Under the pieces are notes generated by a model, which was not told the DNA's origin, ran no database searches, and was given only the letters and a program-made list of their open reading frames with translations. Shown here piece by piece: positions 1 through 6,695 of a stretch of DNA of 15,135 nt. A program made the position numbers and the translations under genes. Positions within the stretch are counted from its first letter, which is position 1. Each line of letters opens with the position of its first letter. The DNA comes from Pseudomonadota bacterium (GTDB lineage: Bacteria > Pseudomonadota > Alphaproteobacteria > Sphingomonadales > Sphingomonadaceae): assembly GCA_023387085.1 (NCBI GenBank), contig JAEWIL010000141.1, positions 1 through 15,135 on the forward strand, given 5' to 3'.

Positions 1-439
1 CGCCGAGTTCGCGCGACAGCCGCTGCGGATCGAGCGTCAGCCCGTCGCGTTCGGCAAGGTCGAGCATGTTGAGCGCGACCACCGTCGGCAGGCCGAGTGC
101 GAGCAGTTCGAGCGCGAAGCAGAGGTGATTGTCGAGGTTCGCGGCATCGACGACGACGATCAGCGCGTCGGGGCGTGCCTCGCCCGCCTGTTGGCCGAGC
201 ACAACGTCGCGGGTCACCGCTTCGTCGAGGCTCGCGGGCGTGAGGCTGTAGGTTCCGGGAAGGTCGATCAGCGAGATCGGGCGGCCGTCGGCAAAGCTGG
301 CATGACCCGCCTTTCGTTCGACAGTGACACCGGGATAGTTGGCGATCTTCTGCCGCGCGCCGGTGAGCGCGTTGAACAGGCTCGACTTGCCGGCGTTCGG
401 ATTGCCGACGAGAGCGATGGAGGGAATGGCGCTGGTCAT
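1..439 (-). CDS. feoB: Ferrous iron transport protein B, N-terminal GTPase part (partial)
   Basis: FeoB is the inner-membrane Fe(II) transporter with a cytoplasmic N-terminal G domain. Only the first 146 codons are in the window; the gene continues beyond position 1. The ATG at 439-437 opens a G domain with every expected motif visible: G1 P-loop GNPNAGKS at about residues 12-19, the switch I region NYPGVTVE, G3 DLPGTYSL, and G4 NMLD near the edge. The core membrane domain is not seen. It lies 13 bp downstream of the feoA stop, with GGA about 8 nt before the ATG, so the two genes form a feoAB operon. The identification is secure from the G-domain signature together with feoA next door. Confidence 0.95.
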   Translation of the reverse strand, partial: MTSAIPSIALVGNPNAGKSSLFNALTGARQKIANYPGVTVERKAGHASFADGRPISLIDLPGTYSLTPASLDEAVTRDVVLGQQAGEARPDALIVVVDAANLDNHLCFALELLALGLPTVVALNMLDLAERDGLTLDPQRLSRELG

Positions 440-452
440 TATCGTGTCCGCT

Positions 453-716
453 TTACGCCGCGATCGCTTCGACTTCGATCGCGGCGGCCTGCCGGGCGCG
501 GATGATCACCTGCATGCGCCCGATGGTCAGCGCCAGCGGATCGCGCGAGAAGATGCTGCCGCGATGGAGCGGAGTGATCTCGCACCCCTCCAGCAGCCCG
601 AATTCGCGCAGGCGGCGTCCCTCGTCCTCGGACATGGCGTCCCAATTGATGCGCGCGATCCGCACCGCCACGCCCAGCGGCGCCCTATCCAACACATTTG
701 CAGGCAAAGAAGTCAT
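453..716 (-). CDS. feoA: Ferrous iron transport protein A
   Basis: A small 87-residue SH3-like FeoA protein, thought to act on or with FeoB in ferrous iron import. Visible family features are the LREFGLLEGCEI turn at about residues 36-47 and the C-terminal segment with LALTIGRMQVIIR, which matches the typical FeoA ending (a glycine and basic residues after a hydrophobic strand). It directly precedes feoB. The ATG at 716 lacks a clear Shine-Dalgarno sequence. A GTG at codon 8 is an alternative start, because FeoA proteins often begin close to the LDRAPLG-like segment. A Fur-box-like 19-mer ends 2 nt upstream of this ATG, suggesting iron repression of the operon. Confidence 0.92.
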   Translation of the reverse strand: MTSLPANVLDRAPLGVAVRIARINWDAMSEDEGRRLREFGLLEGCEITPLHRGSIFSRDPLALTIGRMQVIIRARQAAAIEVEAIAA

Positions 717-718
717 TT

Positions 719-737
719 GCGAGCGATTATCAATATC
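719..737 (-). promoter_or_regulatory. Putative Fur box / promoter element upstream of feoA
   Basis: Read on the minus strand, the 19-mer GATATTGATAATCGCTCGC matches the classical Fur-box consensus GATAATGATAATCATTATC at 14 of 19 positions by my count. The left half is near perfect and the right half degenerate. The embedded GATAAT also resembles a -10 hexamer, which would place transcription start within a few bases of the feoA ATG. The context, an iron uptake operon, makes iron-dependent control plausible. The regulator in this organism (Fur, Irr or RirA type) is not known from this window. Confidence 0.5.
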
Positions 738-770
738 GCCTCGCGAGCGCCAGCCCTTTATAGCGTCGCG

Positions 771-1436
771 TCAGCGCCCCGGATAGCGCAGCCGGCCGAC
801 GAAGCGCGCGAGGCTGGGACGTTCGATGCTGCGCGCGGCGCGGCGGTGCTTCCAGCTTTCGAAGCGCATCACGCTGTCGATCCGGCGCGCGAGGAAGGCA
901 CGCGTGTCGGCTAGATCCTCGCTCTCGTCGTTCAGGAAAACCGCCATCGTCGAGCCGTAAACCGTGCCGAGGATCGCACGCTTGCTGTAATGATTATAGT
1001 CGGTCGCGGTATCGCCCGCGAGGCGCCACATCAGATCGGCGGCGCGCCAGCCCAGCTTGGCAGCGTGCGGTGCATTGGTCGGCAAGGCGAGCAGCGCGAG
1101 CGCGCGACGGAGCGATTCGCGATGCGGCGCGAGCAGGTCGATCCGGGTTTCGACGAGGGTGGTGATCCGTTCGCGGATCTTGAGCGACGCGAGCTTGTCG
1201 GCGGGCCACGCCGCCGCCATGCGTGCGTCAATATCGGCGAACCAGGCATCGACCATCTCACGCGCGCCGCCGGGAAAGGCGAGCTTTGCCACGTCGGGAT
1301 CGACCCCGGCACGCACCGCCGCGTCGGCGAGCGCTTCATTGCCAAAGCCGTCGAACGCCGCGTTCGCTGCAATCATCGGCGCGAGCGCGGCGCGAATCTC
1401 GTCGAGGGTCGGATCGGCGGGCAGGATTTGGGCCAT
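771..1436 (-). CDS. COQ9 family ubiquinone biosynthesis protein
   Basis: A 221-residue COQ9-family protein. COQ9 binds lipids and assists the hydroxylation of demethoxyubiquinone by COQ7 in mitochondria; alphaproteobacterial homologues are assumed to do the same at the inner membrane. The diagnostic C-terminal region is present: a DLMWRLAGDTATDYNHY segment followed by SKRAILGTVYGST and a short acidic stretch. The N-terminal part (about 1-80) is helical and TetR-like, as in the family. The chosen ATG (1436) gives the standard length. A longer reading back to 1781 would be antisense-like sequence overlapping the EamA gene and is not supported. The start lies 5 bp after the EamA stop, so the two genes are probably co-transcribed. 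Confidence 0.9.
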   Translation of the reverse strand: MAQILPADPTLDEIRAALAPMIAANAAFDGFGNEALADAAVRAGVDPDVAKLAFPGGAREMVDAWFADIDARMAAAWPADKLASLKIRERITTLVETRIDLLAPHRESLRRALALLALPTNAPHAAKLGWRAADLMWRLAGDTATDYNHYSKRAILGTVYGSTMAVFLNDESEDLADTRAFLARRIDSVMRFESWKHRRAARSIERPSLARFVGRLRYPGR

Positions 1437-1441
1437 GACCG

Positions 1442-2353
1442 TCAGATACGCCGTGCCGAACCGCTCGGCAACCGTATCAGCACGAGCGATGCGGCCACGA
1501 GCACGCCGCCCAATATTTCCACCGCGCTCAACATCTCGTGGAACACCAGCCAGCCGGCCACAGCCGCGACGACCGGCTGGACCAGCAGGGTCAGCCCGAT
1601 CACCAGCGGGGAGAAGCGCGGCAGCGCCCAGATGAGCAGGCCCTGCCCGACAAGCTGGCTCATCAGCGCGAGGACGATCAGCGGTGCCCAGTTCTGCGGC
1701 ACGATCGCCTCGCCAAGCGCCAGCGCCGCGGCGAGCAGGATAGGGATGCCTGCCGCCGACGATATGGCGAGCGCCGACCAAGGGCCGATTTCCCCCCGCA
1801 CCCGCTGCATCATCAGCACATAGCCCGTGTAGAGCGCGCCCGCGAGCAGGCTCAGCAGGTCGCCGACCAGATAGGCGGAAGAGGCTTCATAGCTTTGCCC
1901 CATCAACAGCGCCGAGCCCGCGAAGGCGAGCAGGATCGCGACCGCCTGCCAGCCGCGCGGCAGCGTGCGCGCCAGCACGATGCCCCAGATGACGAGCAAC
2001 AGGCTGGCACTGTTGCCGAACAGCGTCGCGTTGGCGACCTTCGTCTGCAGAATGCCGATGTGCCAGGCGGCGAGGTCGAGCGCGAAGAAGGCGCCGGCGC
2101 CGAGCGCGATCCACAGCGCGCGCGCCGATGGCAGCCGGCCGCCGGTTTCGCGGCGCATCAGCAAGAACAGCACGGGCAGCGCCAGCGTCAGACGCCAGAC
2201 CCCGACCGCCATCGGGCCGGTGTCGGCGAAACGCACGACCATCGCGGTCAGCGACAGCGCCAGATTGCCCCCGACGAGCGCCGCGAACGCCCAGCGGCCC
2301 GCAGGCGGACCGGCTTGCGGCGAGGCGTCGAGGCTTTCGATCTTGGCTGTCAT
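1442..2353 (-). CDS. DMT superfamily (EamA) inner-membrane transporter
   Basis: A 303-residue integral membrane protein of the EamA/RhaT drug/metabolite transporter superfamily. About ten hydrophobic segments are visible, arranged as two repeats of five, which is the EamA duplication. They include WAFAALVGGNLALSLTAMVV near the N-terminus, LLLVIWGIVLA mid-protein, and VVAAVAGWLVFHEMLSAVEI near the end. That last segment is the typical second-repeat motif with a conserved Glu after the W-F/H pair. The substrate cannot be predicted; family members export amino acids or metabolites. The ATG at 2353 is preceded only by an A-rich stretch (AAAGAAAA) rather than a clear ribosome binding site. It heads a two-gene unit with the COQ9 gene and is divergent from the old yellow enzyme gene. 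Confidence 0.9.
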   Translation of the reverse strand: MTAKIESLDASPQAGPPAGRWAFAALVGGNLALSLTAMVVRFADTGPMAVGVWRLTLALPVLFLLMRRETGGRLPSARALWIALGAGAFFALDLAAWHIGILQTKVANATLFGNSASLLLVIWGIVLARTLPRGWQAVAILLAFAGSALLMGQSYEASSAYLVGDLLSLLAGALYTGYVLMMQRVRGEIGPWSALAISSAAGIPILLAAALALGEAIVPQNWAPLIVLALMSQLVGQGLLIWALPRFSPLVIGLTLLVQPVVAAVAGWLVFHEMLSAVEILGGVLVAASLVLIRLPSGSARRI

Positions 2354-2466
2354 TTAGATTTTCTTTTGCTACCCACCATTGTGCCGGCGGCGCTGCGACC
2401 ATAGCTTTGCGGGCCATAGCGACGACCGATGGGGCCGTCGCGGATAAAATGAGACGTGGAGGAAGC
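2354..2466. promoter_or_regulatory. Divergent intergenic region (EamA / old yellow enzyme)
   Basis: This 113-bp gap lies between two divergent genes and so should hold both promoters. On the plus strand, GATAAAAT at 2443-2450 is a plausible -10 region, and GGAGG at 2458-2462 is a strong ribosome binding site 4 nt before the ATG at 2467. I see no convincing -35 hexamer and no clear operator palindrome. Many OYE genes are controlled by a neighbouring TetR or MarR repressor, but no such gene is present here. Confidence 0.4.
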
Positions 2467-3552
2467 ATGGCCTTATCGCTCTTCGATCCGATCAAGCTGG
2501 GCGCGATCGACGCGCCAAACCGCATCATCATGGCGCCGCTCACGCGCGGCCGCGCAGGCCCCGGATTCGTCCCCAATGAACTCGCGCGCGAATATTATCG
2601 CCAGCGCGCGTCGGCGGGTCTCATCATCTCCGAAGCGACGGGCATTTCGCAGGAAGGCCTTGGCTGGCCTTCGGCGCCGGGGCTGTGGACCGACGCGCAG
2701 GTCGAGGGTTGGAAGCCCGTGACGGACGCCGTCCATGCCGCGGGCGGCCGCATCGTCGCCCAGCTCTGGCACATGGGGCGCCTCGTCCATTCGGTGTTCA
2801 ACGACGGCAAGCCCCCGGTTTCGGCGTCGGCGACCACCGGGCCCGGAAAGGCGCATACCCCGGTCGGCCGGCGCGATTATGAAGAGGCGCGCCCGCTGCG
2901 CCTCGACGAAATTCCGCGCGTGATCGCCGATTATGCAAAGGCGGCGGAGAATGCGAAGAAGGCCGGCTTCGACGGCGTTCAGCTCCACGGCGCCAACGGC
3001 TATCTGATCGACCAGTTCCTGCGCGACGGATCGAACCTGCGTGACGATGATTATGGCGGCCCGGTCGAGAACCGCATCCGCCTGCTGCGCGAAGTGACCG
3101 AGGCGCTGATCGGCGTCTGGGGCAAGGACCGCGTCAGCGTGCGGCTGTCGCCCAACGGCGAGACCCAGGGCGTCGACGACAGCGCTCCCGAAAAACTCTT
3201 CCCCGCCGCCGCCGCCGCGCTCGATGCGCTCGGTATCGGTTTCCTCGAATTGCGCGAGCCCGGCCCCGACGGCACCTTTGGCCGCACCGATGTGCCCAAA
3301 CAGTCGCCGGCCATCCGTCAGGCGTTCAAGGGTCCGCTGATCCTCAACAGCGACTATGACGTCGCCAAGGCCGAAGCGGCGCTCGAAAGCGGCGTTGCCG
3401 ATGCGATCGCCTTTGGTCGGCCGTTCATCGGCAACCCCGATCTTGTCGAGCGCATCCGCACCGGCGCCGAGTGGGCAGCCGACAATCCGCAGACCTGGTA
3501 CTCGCCCGGCCCCGAAGGCTATACCGATTATCCGGCGCTGGTAACGGCCTGA
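2467..3552 (+). CDS. Old yellow enzyme family alkene reductase (NemA-like)
   Basis: A 361-residue FMN-dependent, NAD(P)H-using ene-reductase of the old yellow enzyme family, acting in the cytoplasm on electron-poor alkenes or nitro compounds. A TIM-barrel order is visible: NRIIMAPLTRGRA near the N-terminus (FMN site), AQLWHMGR at 98-105, the substrate-binding pair H174/N177 with Y179 in the GVQLHGANGYLIDQF segment, RDDDYGG at 192-198, and the phosphate-binding segment IAFGRPFIGNPDL at about 314-326. The lack of a CxxxxC-type extended iron-sulphur domain, and the length, fit the classical OYE subgroup. The ATG at 2467 is fixed by GGAGG 4 nt upstream. The reading frame stays open back to 2128, but that part overlaps the EamA gene antisense and is not coding. 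The physiological substrate is unknown. Confidence 0.95.
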   Translation: MALSLFDPIKLGAIDAPNRIIMAPLTRGRAGPGFVPNELAREYYRQRASAGLIISEATGISQEGLGWPSAPGLWTDAQVEGWKPVTDAVHAAGGRIVAQLWHMGRLVHSVFNDGKPPVSASATTGPGKAHTPVGRRDYEEARPLRLDEIPRVIADYAKAAENAKKAGFDGVQLHGANGYLIDQFLRDGSNLRDDDYGGPVENRIRLLREVTEALIGVWGKDRVSVRLSPNGETQGVDDSAPEKLFPAAAAALDALGIGFLELREPGPDGTFGRTDVPKQSPAIRQAFKGPLILNSDYDVAKAEAALESGVADAIAFGRPFIGNPDLVERIRTGAEWAADNPQTWYSPGPEGYTDYPALVTA

Positions 3553-3561
3553 CCCGATACA

Positions 3562-3588
3562 CCTCCCTGTCGCGGCGCGATGGGGAGG
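3562..3588. repeat. Hairpin in the convergent gap after the old yellow enzyme gene
   Basis: A 27-nt stem-loop begins 10 bp after the OYE stop. Arms CCTCCC (3562-3567) and GGGAGG (3583-3588) enclose an inner stem TCGC/GCGA (3570-3573 and 3577-3580), with a TG/TG symmetric internal loop and a GGC apex. There is no T-run, so it is not a textbook intrinsic terminator. It resembles the palindromic intergenic elements common in sphingomonad genomes and may serve as a bidirectional terminator or an mRNA 3' stabiliser. Confidence 0.55.
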
Positions 3589-3676
3589 AGACAGCCTGCC
3601 GGGCTGACAGCGGGGCCGGGGGCCGACCACCACCTTCGGTGTTCGATCTGCCACCGCTACGCCGCCGCGAGAATTT
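3589..3676. other. Remainder of convergent intergenic gap with small inverted repeats
   Basis: Two further short hairpins follow the first: CAGCC (3592-3596) with GGCTG (3602-3606), and CACC-TTC-GGTG (3631-3641). No open reading frame with family features and no T-tract were seen. Together with the preceding hairpin this looks like a degenerate repeat element filling the space between the convergent OYE and membrane-protein genes. Confidence 0.4.
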
Positions 3677-4312
3677 CTAGTCCCGCTGCGCGATAGCCTT
3701 GTCGACGATCCCGGCGCCGATCGGTCCCAATATCTTGCCGCCGAAGCGGAAGGCGAGGAACGCGCCGACGAGCAGCAGGACCGGCGCGATGAACAGGGCG
3801 ATGATCGCGGCAATCAGCACGACGAAGAACAGGGTCGTGAAGCCGCCGGTCATTTCGCGCTGTCCCTGCGGGCCGAGTTCGATCGTGCGCGGACCTTTGG
3901 CATCCCACCATTTGCCGGTGACGATCGTCTTGCGACCGCCCGCCGGCGGACGGGCCGCCCGACGTTGCGGAGAGCGCGCCGGCGCCGCAGCGGCCACGCC
4001 GGGCTTTCCCGGCTGATCCTTCCACGGCTGCTTGCGATTGATCGCCGCGACGGCGGCCGCCATGCGCGGGTCCGCCGGCGGCACCGGCGTTTCGATCACC
4101 AATTCGATGGTTTCGGGCGCCAGATCGGCGGCGGCCGCTTCGGGGGAGCGCCGCGCCGCTGGCCGCACCGGCTCATGACCCATCCGCCGGTCATGCTCGG
4201 CCATGCGTTCGGCGGCGCTGAGCGGCACGGTGCCGGTGTCGCGATCGATCACCACCAGCCGTCCGCCGCGCTCGATCACGGAATAACGGCTGGGGGGTGG
4301 TCGATCAGCCAA
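3677..4312 (-). CDS. Hypothetical membrane-anchored protein downstream of ribH
   Basis: A 211-residue protein I cannot assign to a family. From N to C it has a short region (about 1-40) rich in charged residues with a strand-like RGGRLVVIDRDTG, an Ala/Pro/Arg-rich low-complexity linker (about 48-130), a KWWDAKGPRTIELGPQG segment, and two closely spaced hydrophobic helices at about 155-195 followed by a short charged tail. It is probably anchored in the inner membrane with most of the chain cytoplasmic. The chosen TTG start (4312) overlaps the ribH stop by 8 bp, with AAGGA about 11 nt upstream, suggesting translational coupling. A GTG at 4279 or an ATG at codon 37 are alternative starts. It is the last gene of the riboflavin unit, but no link to flavin metabolism can be read from the protein. 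Confidence 0.7.
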   Translation of the reverse strand: MADRPPPSRYSVIERGGRLVVIDRDTGTVPLSAAERMAEHDRRMGHEPVRPAARRSPEAAAADLAPETIELVIETPVPPADPRMAAAVAAINRKQPWKDQPGKPGVAAAAPARSPQRRAARPPAGGRKTIVTGKWWDAKGPRTIELGPQGQREMTGGFTTLFFVVLIAAIIALFIAPVLLLVGAFLAFRFGGKILGPIGAGIVDKAIAQRD

Positions 4313-4730
4313 TGCCGAATTGTTCCTTCAGGGCCAGCATCGCGAGCGCGGCCTTCGCCGCTTCGCCGCCCTTATCCTTGCGCGTCTTGTCGGCGCGTGC
4401 AAGCGCCTGTTCCTCATTCTCGACCGTAAGAATGCCGTTGCCGATCGCGAGACCGTCGAGCGTCAGCGCCATGATGCCGCGCGCACTTTCGTTCGAGACG
4501 ACCTCGAAATGATAGGTTTCGCCGCGGATCACGACGCCCAGTGCGACATAGGCGTCGTAGCGCCCGCTGTCGGCAGCGAGCGAGATCGCCGCAGGCACTT
4601 CGAGCGCGCCGGGGACGGTGACGGTGTCATGGCTGTGCCCCTCGGCTTCGAGCGCGCTGCGCACGCCGTCGAGCAGCATGTCGTTGAGGTGCGAATAAAA
4701 GCGGGCTTCGACGATCAGGACATGCGCCAT
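4305..4730 (-). CDS. ribH: 6,7-dimethyl-8-ribityllumazine synthase
   Basis: RibH condenses 5-amino-6-ribitylamino-uracil with 3,4-dihydroxy-2-butanone 4-phosphate to give lumazine, the penultimate step of riboflavin synthesis. The 141-residue protein carries the family signatures: an aromatic residue at F11 in the ring-stacking position, GALEVP at 41-46, GVVIRGETYHFEVV at 65-78 with the catalytic-site His at 74, and the C-terminal KGGEAAKAAL at 120-129. Its length is slightly short but normal for the family. The ATG shares its A with the TGA stop of the upstream RibB gene (TGATG), indicating translational coupling. The two genes supply one of the two substrates and the enzyme that uses it. 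Confidence 0.97.
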   Translation of the reverse strand: MAHVLIVEARFYSHLNDMLLDGVRSALEAEGHSHDTVTVPGALEVPAAISLAADSGRYDAYVALGVVIRGETYHFEVVSNESARGIMALTLDGLAIGNGILTVENEEQALARADKTRKDKGGEAAKAALAMLALKEQFGIG

Positions 4731-6013
4731 CAGGCTTCTCCGGGAATGGGGCGTTCGCCGACGACCGACAGGCCATAGCCTTCGAGTCCGACGATATTGC
4801 TGTGGGTCGGGGTGAGCAGTTCCATCGCATGAACGCCAAGGTCGGCGAGAATCTGCGCGCCGATCCCGTAAGTGCGAAGGTCCATGCCGCCGCTCGGCGC
4901 CGGGGCCGCCTCGGCATCGGCGGATCCCGGGAGCGGACGCATCAGCATCACGATCACCCCGCTACCGGCCTCGCCGATCGCGTCCATCGAGCGCTGCAGG
5001 CGCCGCTTTTTGGGACCGGGCCGGCCCATGATGTCGTCGAAGATCGACACGGCGTGCATGCGCACGAGCGTCACGCCATCGGGATCGACCGGACCTTTCT
5101 GGAGCACCAGATTGACGCTGCCATCGATCTTGTTGCGATAGGATTTGAGGCGCCAGTCGCCGCCGTAATCGGATTCGAACGGCTCGTCCGACACGCATTC
5201 GACCAGCCGGTCGGTGCGGTTTCGGTATGCAATGAGGTCGGCGATCGTCCCGATCTTGAGTCCGTGACGCCGTGCGAAGGGAACGAGGTCGTCGAGCCGC
5301 GCCATCGTCCCGTCGTCGTTCATGATTTCGCAGATCACGCCCGACGGGTTGAGCCCGGCGAGGCGGGCGATGTCGACCGAGGCCTCGGTATGGCCGGCGC
5401 GGACGAGCACGCCGCCATCGCGCGCGATCAGCGGAAAGATATGGCCCGGCGTCACGATATCGTCGCGGCTCTTGCCCGCATCGATCGCGACCGCGACGGT
5501 GCGCGCGCGGTCGCCCGCCGAAATGCCGGTGGTCACGCCCTCGCGCGCCTCGATCGAGGTGGTGAAGGCGGTTTCGTGCCGCGTACCGTTATTGCGGCTC
5601 ATCAATTCGAGCCCGAGCGTCTCCACGCGCGCGCGCGTCAGCGTCAGGCAGACGAGGCCGCGGCCGTGGGTCGCCATGAAGTTGATCGCGTCGGGAGTCG
5701 CCATCTGCGCCGGAATGACAAGGTCGCCCTCATTCTCGCGGTCCTCGTCGTCGACGAGGATGAACATGCGGCCGTTGCGCGCCTCGGCGATGATCTCCTC
5801 GGGCGTCGCCATCGGCGACAGGTCGCTGCCGTGCGCGAGCCAGTTCTCGAGCTTGCGCAGCGTGTCGGCGGTCGGGTTCCAGCCATCGGAATCGAGGTCG
5901 CGAAGGCTGTTGGCGTGGAGGCCCGCGGCGCGCGCCAGTCCCGAGCGGGACATGGTGCCGTTTTCGACGATGGCACGGATACGATCGATGAGCTGTGTGG
6001 ACATGTCCACCAT
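4730..6013 (-). CDS. ribB: HTH-RibB-GTP cyclohydrolase II-like fusion (3,4-dihydroxy-2-butanone-4-phosphate synthase)
   Basis: A 427-residue fusion. Residues about 5-60 form a helix-turn-helix-like module (SRSGLARAAGLHANSLRDL, then TADTLRKLENWL) resembling XRE-type DNA-binding folds. Residues about 70-265 are DHBP synthase, which converts ribulose 5-phosphate to 3,4-dihydroxy-2-butanone 4-phosphate: DDEDRENEGDL at 88-98, THGRGL at 115-120, TAFTTSIEAREGVTTGISA at 148-166, and TPGHIFPL plus GHTEAS at 188-212. Residues about 270-425 resemble GTP cyclohydrolase II and end with the conserved YGIGAQILADLGV segment. However, the zinc-binding cysteines and the EGRGIGL loop expected there are absent, so cyclohydrolase activity is unlikely. 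ATG at 6013 is used; ATG at 6004, with GGTGG before it, is equally possible. A start at residue 68 would remove the HTH. Confidence 0.92.
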   Translation of the reverse strand: MVDMSTQLIDRIRAIVENGTMSRSGLARAAGLHANSLRDLDSDGWNPTADTLRKLENWLAHGSDLSPMATPEEIIAEARNGRMFILVDDEDRENEGDLVIPAQMATPDAINFMATHGRGLVCLTLTRARVETLGLELMSRNNGTRHETAFTTSIEAREGVTTGISAGDRARTVAVAIDAGKSRDDIVTPGHIFPLIARDGGVLVRAGHTEASVDIARLAGLNPSGVICEIMNDDGTMARLDDLVPFARRHGLKIGTIADLIAYRNRTDRLVECVSDEPFESDYGGDWRLKSYRNKIDGSVNLVLQKGPVDPDGVTLVRMHAVSIFDDIMGRPGPKKRRLQRSMDAIGEAGSGVIVMLMRPLPGSADAEAAPAPSGGMDLRTYGIGAQILADLGVHAMELLTPTHSNIVGLEGYGLSVVGERPIPGEA

Positions 6014-6016
6014 GTC

Positions 6017-6032
6017 TCACATCATAATGTGA
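6017..6032. promoter_or_regulatory. Palindrome immediately upstream of the RibB fusion gene
   Basis: TCACATCATAATGTGA is an inverted repeat with 6-bp perfect arms (TCACAT/ATGTGA) and a 4-bp spacer. It lies 3 bp before the ATG at 6013, inside the 46-bp gap after the ankyrin gene. On the minus strand it contains TATGAT (6026-6021), which looks like a -10 hexamer. That would place transcription start at about 6013-6014, almost on the start codon. The symmetry and position fit an operator overlapping a promoter. What binds it is unknown. Confidence 0.45.
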
Positions 6033-6059
6033 TTGTCAATCGTCATATCACATTGGCGG

Positions 6060-6680
6060 TCAATTCGGACCGAAAGTCGCCCCCGGATCGCGCACCGCGC
6101 CTTCCTTCGCATTGAGCAGGGCGCTGAGCTGGCCGGTGCGGTCGTCGCGCTTCGCATAGTCGCGCGCCGACATGCCCGCAATATGGTCGGCCTTGTCGGG
6201 GTTTGCGCCATTGCGGACGAGCAGGCGGACCATCGCGGGATTCTTGGCCTGCACGGCGAGGATCAGGGCGGTTTCGCCGCGCCGGTTGGTCTGGTCGACC
6301 GGCGCCTTCGCGGCGAGCAGTTCCTCGGCGCCTTCGGTGAAATTCATCAGCGCGCAGTGCATCAGCGGGGTGACGCCCTGGCGGTCGGAGATCGACGGGT
6401 CGGCGTTCTTGGCGACCAGAAAGCGCAGCCAGGTCGCGTCGCGCCGCTTGGCGACGATGATCAGCGCGGTCTCGCCGGTGTCGGGATTGCGCGTGTTCAC
6501 AAAGGAGGGATCGTCCTTAAGCGCATCGGTCGCCTTGGTGCCGTCGCGGCTCTCGACCGCCTGCAGAAAACCGTAAGCGCCGCGAAACTGAGCCAGCGCC
6601 GGACTGGCCGCAAAGGCGCCGATCGTGGCGGCGGCGAGCAGGCCGAAAGAAGCGAGGCGAAATTCCGCGCGTCGGAACAT
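6060..6680 (-). CDS. Secreted ankyrin-repeat protein
   Basis: A 206-residue exported protein made mostly of ankyrin repeats, a protein-binding scaffold. The start at 6680 (MFRRAEFRL) gives a clean Sec signal peptide: basic n-region, hydrophobic LASFGLLAAATIGAFAA, and cleavage after SPALA near residue 31. The frame stays open for 20 more codons upstream, but that would bury the signal. About four ankyrin units follow, with hallmarks TGETALIIVAKRRD, GVTPLMHCALMN, RGETALILAVQAKN and a last degenerate unit AGMSARDYAKRDD. The protein is likely periplasmic. It is divergent from the SCO1 gene and lies 46 bp upstream of the RibB gene, so it may share a transcript with the riboflavin genes. Its partner is unknown. 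Confidence 0.88.
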   Translation of the reverse strand: MFRRAEFRLASFGLLAAATIGAFAASPALAQFRGAYGFLQAVESRDGTKATDALKDDPSFVNTRNPDTGETALIIVAKRRDATWLRFLVAKNADPSISDRQGVTPLMHCALMNFTEGAEELLAAKAPVDQTNRRGETALILAVQAKNPAMVRLLVRNGANPDKADHIAGMSARDYAKRDDRTGQLSALLNAKEGAVRDPGATFGPN

Positions 6681-6695
6681 AGTCGAGAACCCCCG

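Noticed and set aside
1437..1781. N-terminal extension of the COQ9-family protein
   Set aside because: The extension overlaps the 3' part of the EamA gene in another frame and adds Arg/Ala-rich sequence absent from the family; ATG 1436 gives the standard length.
2128..2466. N-terminal extension of the old yellow enzyme
   Set aside because: The extra 113 residues overlap the EamA gene antisense, and GGAGG just before ATG 2467 marks the real start.
3562..3588. Intrinsic Rho-independent terminator after the OYE gene
   Set aside because: The hairpin is good, but no T-tract follows on either strand, so it is recorded as a repeat or hairpin rather than a terminator.
2473..3813. A 446-codon minus-strand frame opposite the old yellow enzyme gene
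   Set aside because: Shadow of the OYE gene; the translation has no recognisable domain and crosses the hairpin-filled convergent gap.
6014..6059. FMN (RFN) riboswitch before ribB
   Set aside because: The gap is 46 bp, far shorter than an RFN element, and none of its conserved stems is visible.
4802..6115. A 437-codon plus-strand frame opposite the RibB gene
   Set aside because: Antisense shadow of a gene with clear DHBP synthase motifs; no ribosome binding site or domain.
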